A stretch of 64,000 nt of DNA from CAVYTF01 sp963771435. GTDB lineage: Bacteria; Bacteroidota; Bacteroidia; Chitinophagales; Chitinophagaceae. Location of the stretch: the NCBI GenBank assembly GCA_963771435.1, contig CAVYTF010000014.1:25406-89405 (forward strand), read 5' to 3'. The notes under the pieces were generated by a model that worked only from the letters and a program-made list of their open reading frames with translations, had not been told where the DNA came from and ran no database searches. The position numbers were made by a program, and so were the translations under genes. Below, in pieces: positions 50,701 to 59,700 of this stretch (its first letter is position 1; the number at the start of each line of letters is the position of its first letter).

Positions 50701-52294
50701 TACCGGGGCGACATCAGCAGCCTATAGCTTTGTTATCAATCCGGCTACCCTGACCATTACGGCAAATAATATCATTAAATGTAACGGCGCAACTTATGTT
50801 TTTGCGGGGACAGAGTTCACAACCACCGGGCTGGTGAACGGAGATGGTTCATCGGTGAGCAGTGTGAGCTTAAGCAGCAGCGGAGCAGCAGCAGGAGCAA
50901 CTGCTAATAGTTACCCAATATTAATATCGACAGCGGTTGGTACGGGATTCAGTAATTATATTCTCAATTATGTAAACGGCACCTTAACTGTGGAAACGGC
51001 ATTAATGTTAACTATAACACAGGTAAACCCTGATTGTTATGGCGACCCGGGCTCGCTGTCAGGATCAGTAATAGGAGGTACCGCACCTTATTTGTATGAA
51101 GTGAACAGCGGCCTGACCTATGGTTCGGGGCCAATTGTATACGGGCCGAGCACCACGCCACTTTATAGCCCTGCAGCACCTGGTTATTATACTTACTCAG
51201 CGACCGATGCAGCAGGATGTTTGGTGACGGCACAAAGGCTGAGCGTGAATGCGTTGGCACGATCGGTAGTCCTAATAGGAAGCACACCTGCCTCCAGTAC
51301 AATAGCTGTATGTTATGGAACTTCTAAAACAATCAATACCATATCGACAGGCGGGACCTCGCCGTATACCTACAGCCTTAATTCAAACGGCGTTAGCGGA
51401 CCATTTGTTGCAAGTTCGAGCCGGTACTTTACCGTATTAGCCGGTACTTATTATATTACTGTTAAAGACAATGCGGGCTGTATTTACAATACCGACACCA
51501 TCAGTATTACGCAGCCATCAACGCCAGTATCATTTACCAGCACCACCGGCGGTCAGCCGTGTAATACCCTGGGAGGAATATCCGTAACAGCTAATGGCGG
51601 TTACGGAGGCTACAGCTACAGCGATAACAATGGCGGTAGTTACCAGTCAAGTGGCCTGTTCAGCGGGTTAGCTTACGGCAGCTATACTGTTGCAGTAAAG
51701 GACCAGAACGGGTGTGCAGGGGGTTCATCTGTTGTTAAATTTACGACGCTGACCTCTTCTGCTATCGCAGCGGCGAAGAACCCGATATGCCCTGGCTCAG
51801 GCACAACCATTTATACTGTGCCAAACGGAGGAACACCGCCTTATTCTTACAGCCTTGACGGGTTAATTTATGTGCCCAGTAACGGCCGTTACTTTTATGT
51901 ACCTGAAGGAATGCATACGATAACGGTGAAAGATAATGTGAGCTGTACTTACGGGCCACTTTCGATAACAATCGACACCTCTTCGGCGAGTTGTGCAGCA
52001 ACTCTTGCAGGAGGTGCAGAGGAACTTCAGAAGGTGGCGCCTTTAGGGTCAATGTTCAAAGCGCATGTTGAGCCGAACCCTGCACAGGGAGCTTTTCACC
52101 TTAAGATGGAGAGTACCAGCAAGGAGAAGGTTGAATTGGTGGTGATGAACATGCTGGGCATTAAAATGTATGAGACTAAAGGTGGGATAAGCGCTGCTTA
52201 TGCTTTTGGGGCAGAGTTTAAAGACGGCATATATTTATTGCAGGTAAGGCAGGGCAATGAGGTGCATACGGTGAAGCTGGTGAAGGGGAATTAG
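47726..52294 (+). CDS. Sedolisin/subtilisin-like (S8/S53) T9SS-exported protease with MBG and SprB repeats
   Basis: 1,522 residues. Signal peptide 1-21 (ending SSLFAQ), then an inhibitor-like propeptide region to about 185. The protease domain (about 195-640) has GAGIKVGVISDSYN with Asp210, GASDEGRAMLQVVHDLAP with Asp251/Glu252 where subtilisins have His, and GTSCSGPHAGAIAALLLSANP with Ser577. An acidic residue in place of His is the sedolisin (S53-like) arrangement. Repeats follow: a BACON-like stretch, then MBG domains with TYTANAASRVYGAANPAFSG and YTYNGNPQGPNTAS (about 645-1090), SprB repeats (about 1095-1425), and a type A T9SS domain (PNPAQGAFHLKMES to KLVKGN). A cell-surface peptidase is inferred. 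Confidence 0.85.
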   Translation: MQQKLLFLLAFAMCCSSLFAQVTPETMRQINLLQQEKNSRTPAQQKIDSRLLQAVRENRGQKMVEGVDLDRANVDADAKGMLKVDIDAAITDAFLAKIKALGGEIIYPSAEYHTVRARVNLAAVETIAGYKEVKFIQPAVKYRVVDAGMNKAMSPERIAAVRAEIMAYLITHVDAIGSVTSQGDAAHGAANVRTTYGYLGAGIKVGVISDSYNAQGGAAADVASGDLPGTGNPQGYTTPVVDVQDVSGASDEGRAMLQVVHDLAPAALLYFATADISEAGFATNIQALRNTYGCNIIIDDVGYFDEAVFQDGTVAKAVDAVTAAGALYFSAAGNSGSLVKGTSGVYEGDYDSTGSGAFSGGSKAGTIHNFGTPTSPVNGDIIKSIGEAYNLTWSDAYGASGNDYDLFYVNSAGTVKSSSTNVQSGTQNPYESLGVSSLSSGDRLVVFKTKTAAVRAFHLNTNRGTLTVATNGQTSGHACAASAFCMAATPAATAFTTGYPTGPYPGLFVSTDKVEPFSSDGPRQIFYNSTGAAITPGNFLFGTSGGTSLAKPDLTAADGVSTTFSSATGLNPFFGTSCSGPHAGAIAALLLSANPSLTTTQMRTVLTSSALDIEGAGYEYNSGYGIVQAIQAVSYLPAITVASALSPTSINTTYGTASSNMGFSVSGANITGGILVTAPTGFEVSLTAGGTYTTTITVGSSGTVASTPVYVRLKASDALGAYSGNIALTSLGANTVNVAISSSTVSAATLTYTANAASRVYGAANPAFSGTVTGFTGTDNQSNATTGTLTFTTTATVSSPVGQYAINGSGLTANNGNYVFAQAAANATALTIGQATPIVTVTNVGTYTYNGNPQGPNTASNTGTGTSYTFSYLGTGGTTYGPSVTQPTNAGSYTVTATVAASGDGNWTAASSAATAFAIGAGSSSITVTGATGYTYNGMPQGPSTSMENGSTGAITYSYAGTSGTTYGPSATAPTNAGNYTATATVAADANNTGATSAAYSFVINPATLTITANNIIKCNGATYVFAGTEFTTTGLVNGDGSSVSSVSLSSSGAAAGATANSYPILISTAVGTGFSNYILNYVNGTLTVETALMLTITQVNPDCYGDPGSLSGSVIGGTAPYLYEVNSGLTYGSGPIVYGPSTTPLYSPAAPGYYTYSATDAAGCLVTAQRLSVNALARSVVLIGSTPASSTIAVCYGTSKTINTISTGGTSPYTYSLNSNGVSGPFVASSSRYFTVLAGTYYITVKDNAGCIYNTDTISITQPSTPVSFTSTTGGQPCNTLGGISVTANGGYGGYSYSDNNGGSYQSSGLFSGLAYGSYTVAVKDQNGCAGGSSVVKFTTLTSSAIAAAKNPICPGSGTTIYTVPNGGTPPYSYSLDGLIYVPSNGRYFYVPEGMHTITVKDNVSCTYGPLSITIDTSSASCAATLAGGAEELQKVAPLGSMFKAHVEPNPAQGAFHLKMESTSKEKVELVVMNMLGIKMYETKGGISAAYAFGAEFKDGIYLLQVRQGNEVHTVKLVKGN

Positions 52295-52333
52295 AGGAAT
52301 TGAGAATTTATAATTGATAATTGAGAATTGAGG
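52292..52333 (+). repeat. ATTGAGA-type heptamer array starting at the stop codon
   Basis: TAGAGGA (stop TAG), ATTGAGA, ATTTATA, ATTGATA, ATTGAGA, ATTGAGG: six units in register with the stop codon, ending at the terminator stem. Confidence 0.75.
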
Positions 52334-52362
52334 GCCACCCTGAGAAGGGGTGGCCTTTTTTT
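52333..52362 (+). terminator. Terminator of the S53-like T9SS protease gene
   Basis: GGCCACCC (52333-52340), loop TGAGAA, GGGGTGGCC (52347-52355), then TTTTTTT. Same family of arms as the terminators at 44312 and 47528. Confidence 0.88.
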
Positions 52363-52460
52363 GTTTATCCAATAAAGGGGTAGTGTAGTAGCGATGGACT
52401 TGCTATGGGGGGAGGATGGCTTTGGCATGGATCTGTAGTGAATGTGGCATGACACTGAAC

Positions 52461-52526
52461 CAGTATAAGTACAGTATAAGTTCAGTATAAGTACAGTATA
52501 ACTACAGTATAAGTACGGTATAAGGC
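52461..52526 (+). repeat. 11-bp CAGTATAA tandem array, copy B (6 units)
   Basis: CAGTATAAGTA, CAGTATAAGTT, CAGTATAAGTA, CAGTATAACTA, CAGTATAAGTA, then CGGTATAAGGC. Same unit length and same altered last unit as the array at 35210-35286, 17 kb away. Confidence 0.95.
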
Positions 52527-52529
52527 GTG

Positions 52530-52618
52530 GATAGCGGTGTGGGTATTGCAGATAAAGCAGGAAAATGAGGGTGTATGGGGGTGAAGGTTATAAAAAGGCT
52601 ACCTGGAGAAGGGTGGCG
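52530..52618 (+). pseudogene. Decayed T9SS 3' cassette (sorting-domain end plus terminator)
   Basis: GTATTGCAGATAAAGCAGG followed by AAAATGAGG aligns with the coding DNA for LQIMQGNEVHAVKLVKG at the ends of the neighbouring T9SS genes. One frame still reads VLQIKQENEGVWG before a stop. About 30 bases on, GGCTACC, TGGAGAA, GGGTGGC, GTTTTG is a damaged form of the shared terminator. So a copy of the 3' end of such a gene once lay here. No upstream coding part remains. Confidence 0.55.
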
Positions 52619-52883
52619 TTTTGTTGCTGCTGATTATCAATTGGTTGAGGAATAATCATGGAGCAATGGCGCTAATTTGCCTAGCCATTAATGGTTTATT
52701 AATTTTACTTTAAGGGAAACATAACGAGGTGTTAAATAATTACGTATACTTTTACCGCCGCTTTAAAAAAGCTATTAGTTTTTTAAAGCAATGCCATATA
52801 TGTCACATCTGGCTTTTGTTTAACTAATTGAAATATACTTTTTGAAATGGTTTTCTAAAGTGGCTGAAAAGCTCTTTTGGAGG

Positions 52884-53103
52884 GAGGGGTTTGTGGTTTG
52901 AGGGTGAATGGTTGACATGTTGAATGGTTGTTGGTGAAGAACACCAAACAACGGCGGTGAAAGGAGTGACTTGCAAGGCACAAGTACGCTTGGCACAAGG
53001 CTATACTGCATACTTGCGCCAGTTGTGGGGGAGGGGTTTGTGGGTTGAGGTTGAATGGTTGACATGTTGAATGGTTGCTGGTGAAGAACACCAAACAACG
53101 GCG
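52884..53103. repeat. Duplicated composite repeat with palindromic cores
   Basis: A segment of about 73 bases occurs twice, at 52884-52956 and 53030-53103. It begins GAGGGGTTTGTGG, contains TGGTTGACATGTTGAATGG (TTGA spaced at about 7 bases) and ends with the hairpin TGGTGAAGAACACCA and AACAACGGCGG. Between them lies the second palindrome, GGCACAAGTACGC and GCATACTTGCGCC (about 52977-53020), which is also found at 2196-2252. Frames across it give spurious peptides. Confidence 0.8.
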
Positions 53104-53256
53104 GAAAGGTTGAGATGTTGAATGGTTGGTGAGGGAGGGAGAAGCCTTTTGTATTGTTTGTCTATATAAATGCCTTATACAATGCCATATCTTAAAAATC
53201 TACTTTTTACCAATGGGGTAATACACTCCTGTTTTTCTATTTCTAAAAAATATAGT

Positions 53257-53658
53257 ATGAAGAATAATGTAATGCTTAAAGCAATGGCGATGGCCATTGT
53301 ATTGTTATTGTCTGTTGCAGGCAAGGTGAACGCGCAGGCTCCCGCGGCTAAAGTTGCGGCACCTGCTACCCCTGCTGCTGTACCGGCTGAGACACTGAAG
53401 CCCGGCGTTCCTGCGATGCCACTTAGTGTGAAACATATAACTCATGCGCCTGTTGTTGCTGCGCCGGTTACTGTCCCCCCTGTTTCAGCAGCGCAAGGCA
53501 AGGTTGCTCCTGTGGCACCTGTACCACAAGTTGCTAAGGCGCTTGCATTAAGCAAAACAACGCAGGATGGTAATGCCCCTGCGCCTGTTCCGGCACCAGC
53601 AAAGGCGAACGTTGCACCAATAGGTACAACTACAAATGCTACGCCACCGCAGAGATAG
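53257..53658 (+). CDS. Small secreted Pro/Ala/Val-rich protein
   Basis: 133 residues from ATG 53257. The longer frame from 53170 lacks a signal at its start and is unlikely. Signal peptide MKNNVMLKAMAMAIVLLLSV, then AGKVNAQ. The mature part is almost all Ala, Pro, Val, Lys and Thr with AAPVTVPP and APVPAPAKA stretches, so it is probably unstructured or wall-spanning. No family recognised. It lies 45 bases before the giant adhesin on the same strand and may be cotranscribed with it. Confidence 0.6.
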   Translation: MKNNVMLKAMAMAIVLLLSVAGKVNAQAPAAKVAAPATPAAVPAETLKPGVPAMPLSVKHITHAPVVAAPVTVPPVSAAQGKVAPVAPVPQVAKALALSKTTQDGNAPAPVPAPAKANVAPIGTTTNATPPQR

Positions 53659-53703
53659 ATCATTAAATTAAAAAGAATAATTTTTTACCTCTTAATAAGA
53701 ATA

Positions 53704-56700
53704 ATGAAAAAAGTTTACATAGTGCGAAAGCAAAAAGAAAATCAGGGGCATCAAACCAACAATGAATCCCCCCTGGGCATTTCGCATAATGCCCTTTTGG
53801 GTAATAAACCTTTTCAGGATATAAAAACTATAAATACTGCCATTATGAGAGTTAACTCTTCCCGCGTGTCAACACAACCCACGGCCGCGAAAAGCAATTT
53901 TTTCACGTCAATACTTTCTTTTACAAAAGCGAGCCAGCAATTGATGGCCGCCTTTTTTGTTTTGGGAATAATGCTTATCAGCGGAGCAGCGAAAGCACAA
54001 CCGACTGTATTGTACACGAGCCTGGCCCCAAGCAGCAGCCCTACGAATACAACGCCTTCGTCCACAAATTCCAGGTATGCGCTGTATGGCCCATCGGGTT
54101 CATTTTATCAATACCGCTTTCAATTTAACGGCACCACGGGGTCTTCTTATACCTGGGCATTTTCTACGGGCACACCGGCTTCGCCAAGTTACAGCCCTAA
54201 CTGGAGGCCTAATAATCCTAATAATACATTATCTGCCAATAATTTTATCCCTACCAATTTTGCCAATGGCGCAAATTATAACGCTTCAGGGGGCGGGTCG
54301 GACGGTATCCTGCCAACAATAACAAGCGGCAATTATTATACATTTAACGTAGGAAACAGTTCAAACGCTAATAATGTAATGGAGCTTTTGGAAACCAGTT
54401 TTAACCCTGTTACAATTGGTGCGCCTACCCAATATCCTAAAGCAAGTTTGGTTAATGCAGGAGCGGCAGTAACTGTAACCATCACCACTTCGGCGGCCCC
54501 TTCGACAGGTGAAAATGTATTTTTAAGATATACAACAAACACTTATTCTACTTCAACCCTTGTTCAATTTGTTTTTAATGGCTCTACCGGCACGGCGGTT
54601 ATCCCGGCCCAAGCTGCAGCAGCAAATGTTTTATACTATGCGTTCTCAAGCAACAAGTCTTTGAGCGGGATCAACAGCGATGTTTCAGCTAATGGTCAGT
54701 CCGCGAATGATATGGCTACTTTGAACCTTAGTTCGGGCGGCTCCTATACTGTTATAGCCGGAACGGGCGCTGTATTGGTTCAGTCTTCGGGTTCATCTGC
54801 AAATGATGCCTATTATGCTACACTTAGCACAGCCTTTACCGCAATAAATGCAGGAACGCATACAGGCGCTATTACTATAGCTATTTTGGGAAATACAACG
54901 GAAACCGCTTCAAGTGTTTTAAACGCAAGCGGATCAGGGAGCGCGTCTTATACTTCTATTGCTATCAACCCGAGTGGTGGCGCGACAAGAACTATTTCGG
55001 GTTCTGTTGCGGGGCCGTTAGTTGAACTGAACGGCGCTAAGAATGTAACAATTGATGGTTTAAATACAGGCAGCAATGCGCTGACCATTTCCAATACAAG
55101 TGTTAGCGCGAGCGCATCCACGATTCAATTCTTATTAAGCGCGCAAAGCAATACGGTGCAAAACTGTACCCTATCGGGTTCGAGTGTGAGCACGACCTCT
55201 GGTACTGTATTCTTTTCAACGGCCACATCAGGAACAGGTAACAGTAGCAATACTATAAACGCGAATGTTATTAACGCGGCGGGAAGCAATTTGCCTACTA
55301 ATGGTATTTATTCAGCGGGTACTTCAGCAAATCCAAACGCAACAAACAGCATTACCAACAACAGCATACAAGACTTCTTTGCGGCAGCAACGGCTTCCGT
55401 TGGTATATTGGTAAGCACAAACAGCAACACATGGACGATAACAGGCAATAAAATATTCCAGGCTGCAAGCCGTACTTCAACGACTGCTTCTGCTTATGGC
55501 GGCATTGAAGTGTTAGGTTCGGGTAATGGATTTACCGTTAGCAATAACATAATCGGTTACTCGGCAGCAGCAGGTACAGGAACTATGACCTATACAGGTG
55601 CGGTTGCCAGTACTTTTTATGGTATTGAATTAACAGTAGGTACTACCACCGCAACATCTGTACAGGGGAATACTATTACTGCTATTTCATTTACTACGGT
55701 AGGCGGTATAACAACATTTCCGGGGGTATTTGCCGGTATGTATGTAACTGCGGGCGCTGTGAATATAGGAACCACAACAGGAAATACGATCGGCGCTTCA
55801 AGCGGCACAAGCGCTATTTCAGTAATTGCAACAAGTACAAGCGGCAGTGTTGTTTGCGGAATTTATGCAACATCTACCAACACGATCTCAATACAAAATA
55901 ACACCATTGCTTCTATTGCGGCTACCGGCGGAGCTACTATTCCAATGTATGTTTTCGGGGTTGCCACTGCGGGAACCGCAGGTATATTTACAGTATCTTC
56001 TAACAATATCGGCAGCTCTACCACAGCATCTATTTCTGCGGGTGTTAGCGGTACCACTACAACAACTACTGAAGTAACAGGTATAGAATTAACCAATACA
56101 GGTGCGCAAACCTGTAACTCAAATACAATCAATAATCTTGCTCAATATGGAACAAGTGCAACAGGCTATACTGCCTACGGAATTCTTGCATCGCCGGGGG
56201 CAGTAAGTAATTCACAGACCATAAATTCTAATACCATTTCTAATATATCAAGTCCGTGTGCATACGCCGGATTGGTATCCATTGGTATTTCTACAAGCGG
56301 TACAACTACAACGCTGTCAATAAACGGAAATACTATTTCTAATATTGGCGCTACTACTACAGGGGCCACGGCTACAGGTGGTGCCGGAATAATTGTATCT
56401 AATCTAACCAGTTCGGGCACAATAGCAACCAATAAAATTTATGGGATTACGACAACTGCAACGGGTACAGGAGGACTTTGGGGGTTATATTTCAGCGCCG
56501 CTTCAACTACCGGTACTGGGTTTAGTATTTATAACAATATGATCTCTCTGACCAATGGGAGCAACACGAATGCTGTAAACATTTATGGGATATATGACGG
56601 AGGAACGGCTAATTCAATATTTAATTACTATTATAATTCGGTAAATATTGGGGGAACGGCATCGTCAGGTGCAGGAAGTTCCTATGGGTTGTATAGAAAT

Positions 56701-59700
56701 CTTGCAACAGCACTAACTTTTAAAAATAATATTTTAAATAATGTAAGGACAGGCGGAACGGGTGTTCAATATGCTATATATAGTAACGCGGGTAAAGGTA
56801 ACTGGGTTGCCAATGCATCAGATTACAATGTATTCAATGCATCTACGCTGGGATATTTCAACGGCACTACTGAATCTACACTTAGTGCATGGCAAAATGC
56901 AGGTAATAACGGAGATGGGCATAGCTATGCCTTCATAACCACAACCTTCACAAGCCCGTCCACGGGTGACCTTCATATGAATATGGGCACAACGCCTACG
57001 CATATTGAATCAGGCGGTACGGCAATAACAGGCATCACAACAGACTATGACGGTCAGGCACGCCCGGGCCCGGCGGGTTCTGTGAACGGTGGCGCATGCT
57101 CTACTGATATAGGTGCGGATGAATTTGACGGTGTTCCTTATAATTTGGCTCCGACAGCACAGGCGACTGTTTTGGTTCTGACCCCTGGTAATACTTTTGT
57201 AAATGGCAGCTTTACTGCTTCTGCTTCTGCAAATGGTTATTTGGTTGTGAGGACCGCTACATCATCAGCACCGACAAACCCTTCTAATAACACCACTTAT
57301 ACCGCGGGCTCAACAGCATTGGGAGGTACCATTGTATATTCAGGGTCATTAACAACCTTTACTGATAATTACAGTTTAACTACAGGAACGCAGTACTGGT
57401 ATTGGGTGTTTGCTTATAACAGCAGCGCATGTGTCAACAGCAATGTATATTATACCACCAATCCTTTAACACTGAGCACGACCACTTTAGTTTATCTAAA
57501 CTGGATCGGTGCCGGCACGGCAGGTACAACAGGTACATCTGATTTTAATACTGCTTCTAACTGGAGCCCTGCGAGGGTGCCGGGATCGAGTGACAGTGCG
57601 GTGATAGTGTTGACATCGGCGGCTACGGTTACGGTTTCTGCTACAACGACTGTGAATGCCTTATACTTCCTCAATAATGGCTCAGCTACTACGAGTATTT
57701 TTGATGTAACTACAAACTCATTTACTGTTAACCAGTCGTTTACTATTGATAATCCTTCAGCGAGTAACACTAATTCTTCTTATGCTGCCGTAGGGAATGG
57801 TGGATCGTTAAAAATTGGAGGAACTGCCAATATTGGGGTTAATTCATACGCAGCTACAACAGTTTATTTTGTTGGTTCAGGCTCGGCAACTACAACGGGG
57901 ACTGTACAGTTTAATGGCAATGTAAATTTTGGAGCTGCAGCCGGTTCCGTAAGTTCAACTTATAAATTCAGCAAGTATTTATTTGACGGTAGTGGTACAC
58001 AAACAATTACTACCAATGCAAGTTATGCTTTTGAGTTCAGCAGCCCTGTTTTGATAGGCAGCGCCAATACACCAACTGTGGTACTTGCCGCTTCTCCTGC
58101 TGTAGGAATGTATATGTACAATGCAACTGATTCTTTAATAATAGGCGCAGGCAGCACCCTTGACCTTACAAGTAATTATTTTAACAAGGCTACTGCCGGA
58201 GGAAAATTTGGTTTAGGAGCGGGAAGCATATTAAAACTTGCTTCCTCCACTACCACGGGAACCAATAGTGTGACAGGAAGTAATTTCCCAGGCGGATTTA
58301 CTACTTATAGTTTAGCTACGGGAAGTACAGTAGAATATTATCTTGGGGGGGCTCAAACGGTATATGCAACGCCAACTTACGGCAACCTGACAATAGGAGA
58401 TGCAACTACAACACCTGCAACAGTTGCTACTGCAGGAGGTGCATTGACCATTGCCGGAAATATACTGATAAACAGCGGGGCAACTTTTAAAGGCGGTACA
58501 TCCCTTTCACACACTGTTGCTGGTAGCTGGACCAACAACGGAACATTTAGTTTTACAACAGCCAATACTATTACGTTTAACGGCAGTGGTTCGGCGCAGA
58601 CTTTGGGCGGATCGGCGACAACCCTATTTTATAACCTTACGTTTAGTAATAGCTCGGGATTGAGCTTGTCAACCAGCGAAGGAGTTAACCATACGCTTAC
58701 CTTCCCTGCGAGCGGTTTAATCACTACGGGGAGCAATGCGGTGGTGATGAATGCAGCAGCTACTATCAGCACGCCATCTGCCAATGCTTATGTAAATGGT
58801 AATTTAAGCTGGGGGTTTGCGGTTTCAGGGGCTACGAACCATGTATTCCCTGTGGGTAACGGCGGTACTTATCTGCCCATCACTTTTACTTACCCTACAC
58901 CTGCCATCAACACGATAACGATAGCGGCAACTGCGGGGTCTTACCCGGATGCTATACCGACGAACGTGAGGTTGTATGCAGGGGCATACTGGACGCTTTC
59001 GAAGACAGCTACTGTTGCTAGTTATTCACTTACTATTCCGGCGAGCGGTTTTACGCCTACAGGTACTGTAGTGATACTTAAATCAGATAACAGCGCAACG
59101 GCTACTTCAAATGCTACAACAGGAACTTATACCAATTCGACAGCCTTTACAACAATTGGCTCAACGAACAGCCAGTTTGCGCTGGGACAGACGAATATAC
59201 CGTTGACGATAACAAGCGGCGTTACAGCTAATAATAAGGTTTATGACGGCACAGTAAATGGCCCGGGCTCAGGTGCAGGATATACGGTAGGAACGGTTGT
59301 TTTCTCAGGTGCTGTAGGCGGAGATGCCTTAACGCTTGTTAGTTCAGCAGCAACGGAAACCTTTGCAAACAAAAATGTAAATACCGGTATAGCCATAACA
59401 GCGGCAGGCTTTACGGTAAGCGGGACAAATGCGGGTGCATATACCCTTACGCAGCCAACAGGATTGACGGCGAATATAACAGCAGCACAACTGACATATA
59501 CAGCTAATACGGCAAGCCGGGCTTATGGAGTGGCCAACCCTGCCTTTAGCGGAACGGTGACGGGATTTGTGGGTAGTGATAACCAGTCTAACGCAACAAC
59601 CGGTACACTGGCATTCACATCAACAGCGACTTCCACAAGCCCTGTAGGCCAATACCCGATCAACGGCTCAGGACTGACTGCAAATAACGGCAACTATACT

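Larger units (their letters stand above)
52363..53256. other. Repeat-laden spacer, no intact gene
   Basis: About 900 bases between two surface-protein genes. It contains the second 11-bp CAGTATAA array, a decayed T9SS 3' cassette and a duplicated palindromic repeat, listed separately. The stretch 52640-52860 is AT-rich with nothing recognised. Confidence 0.65.

Noticed and set aside
53170..53256. Earlier start for the Pro/Ala-rich protein
   Set aside because: The signal peptide begins at ATG 53257; the extra 29 residues overlap spacer DNA.
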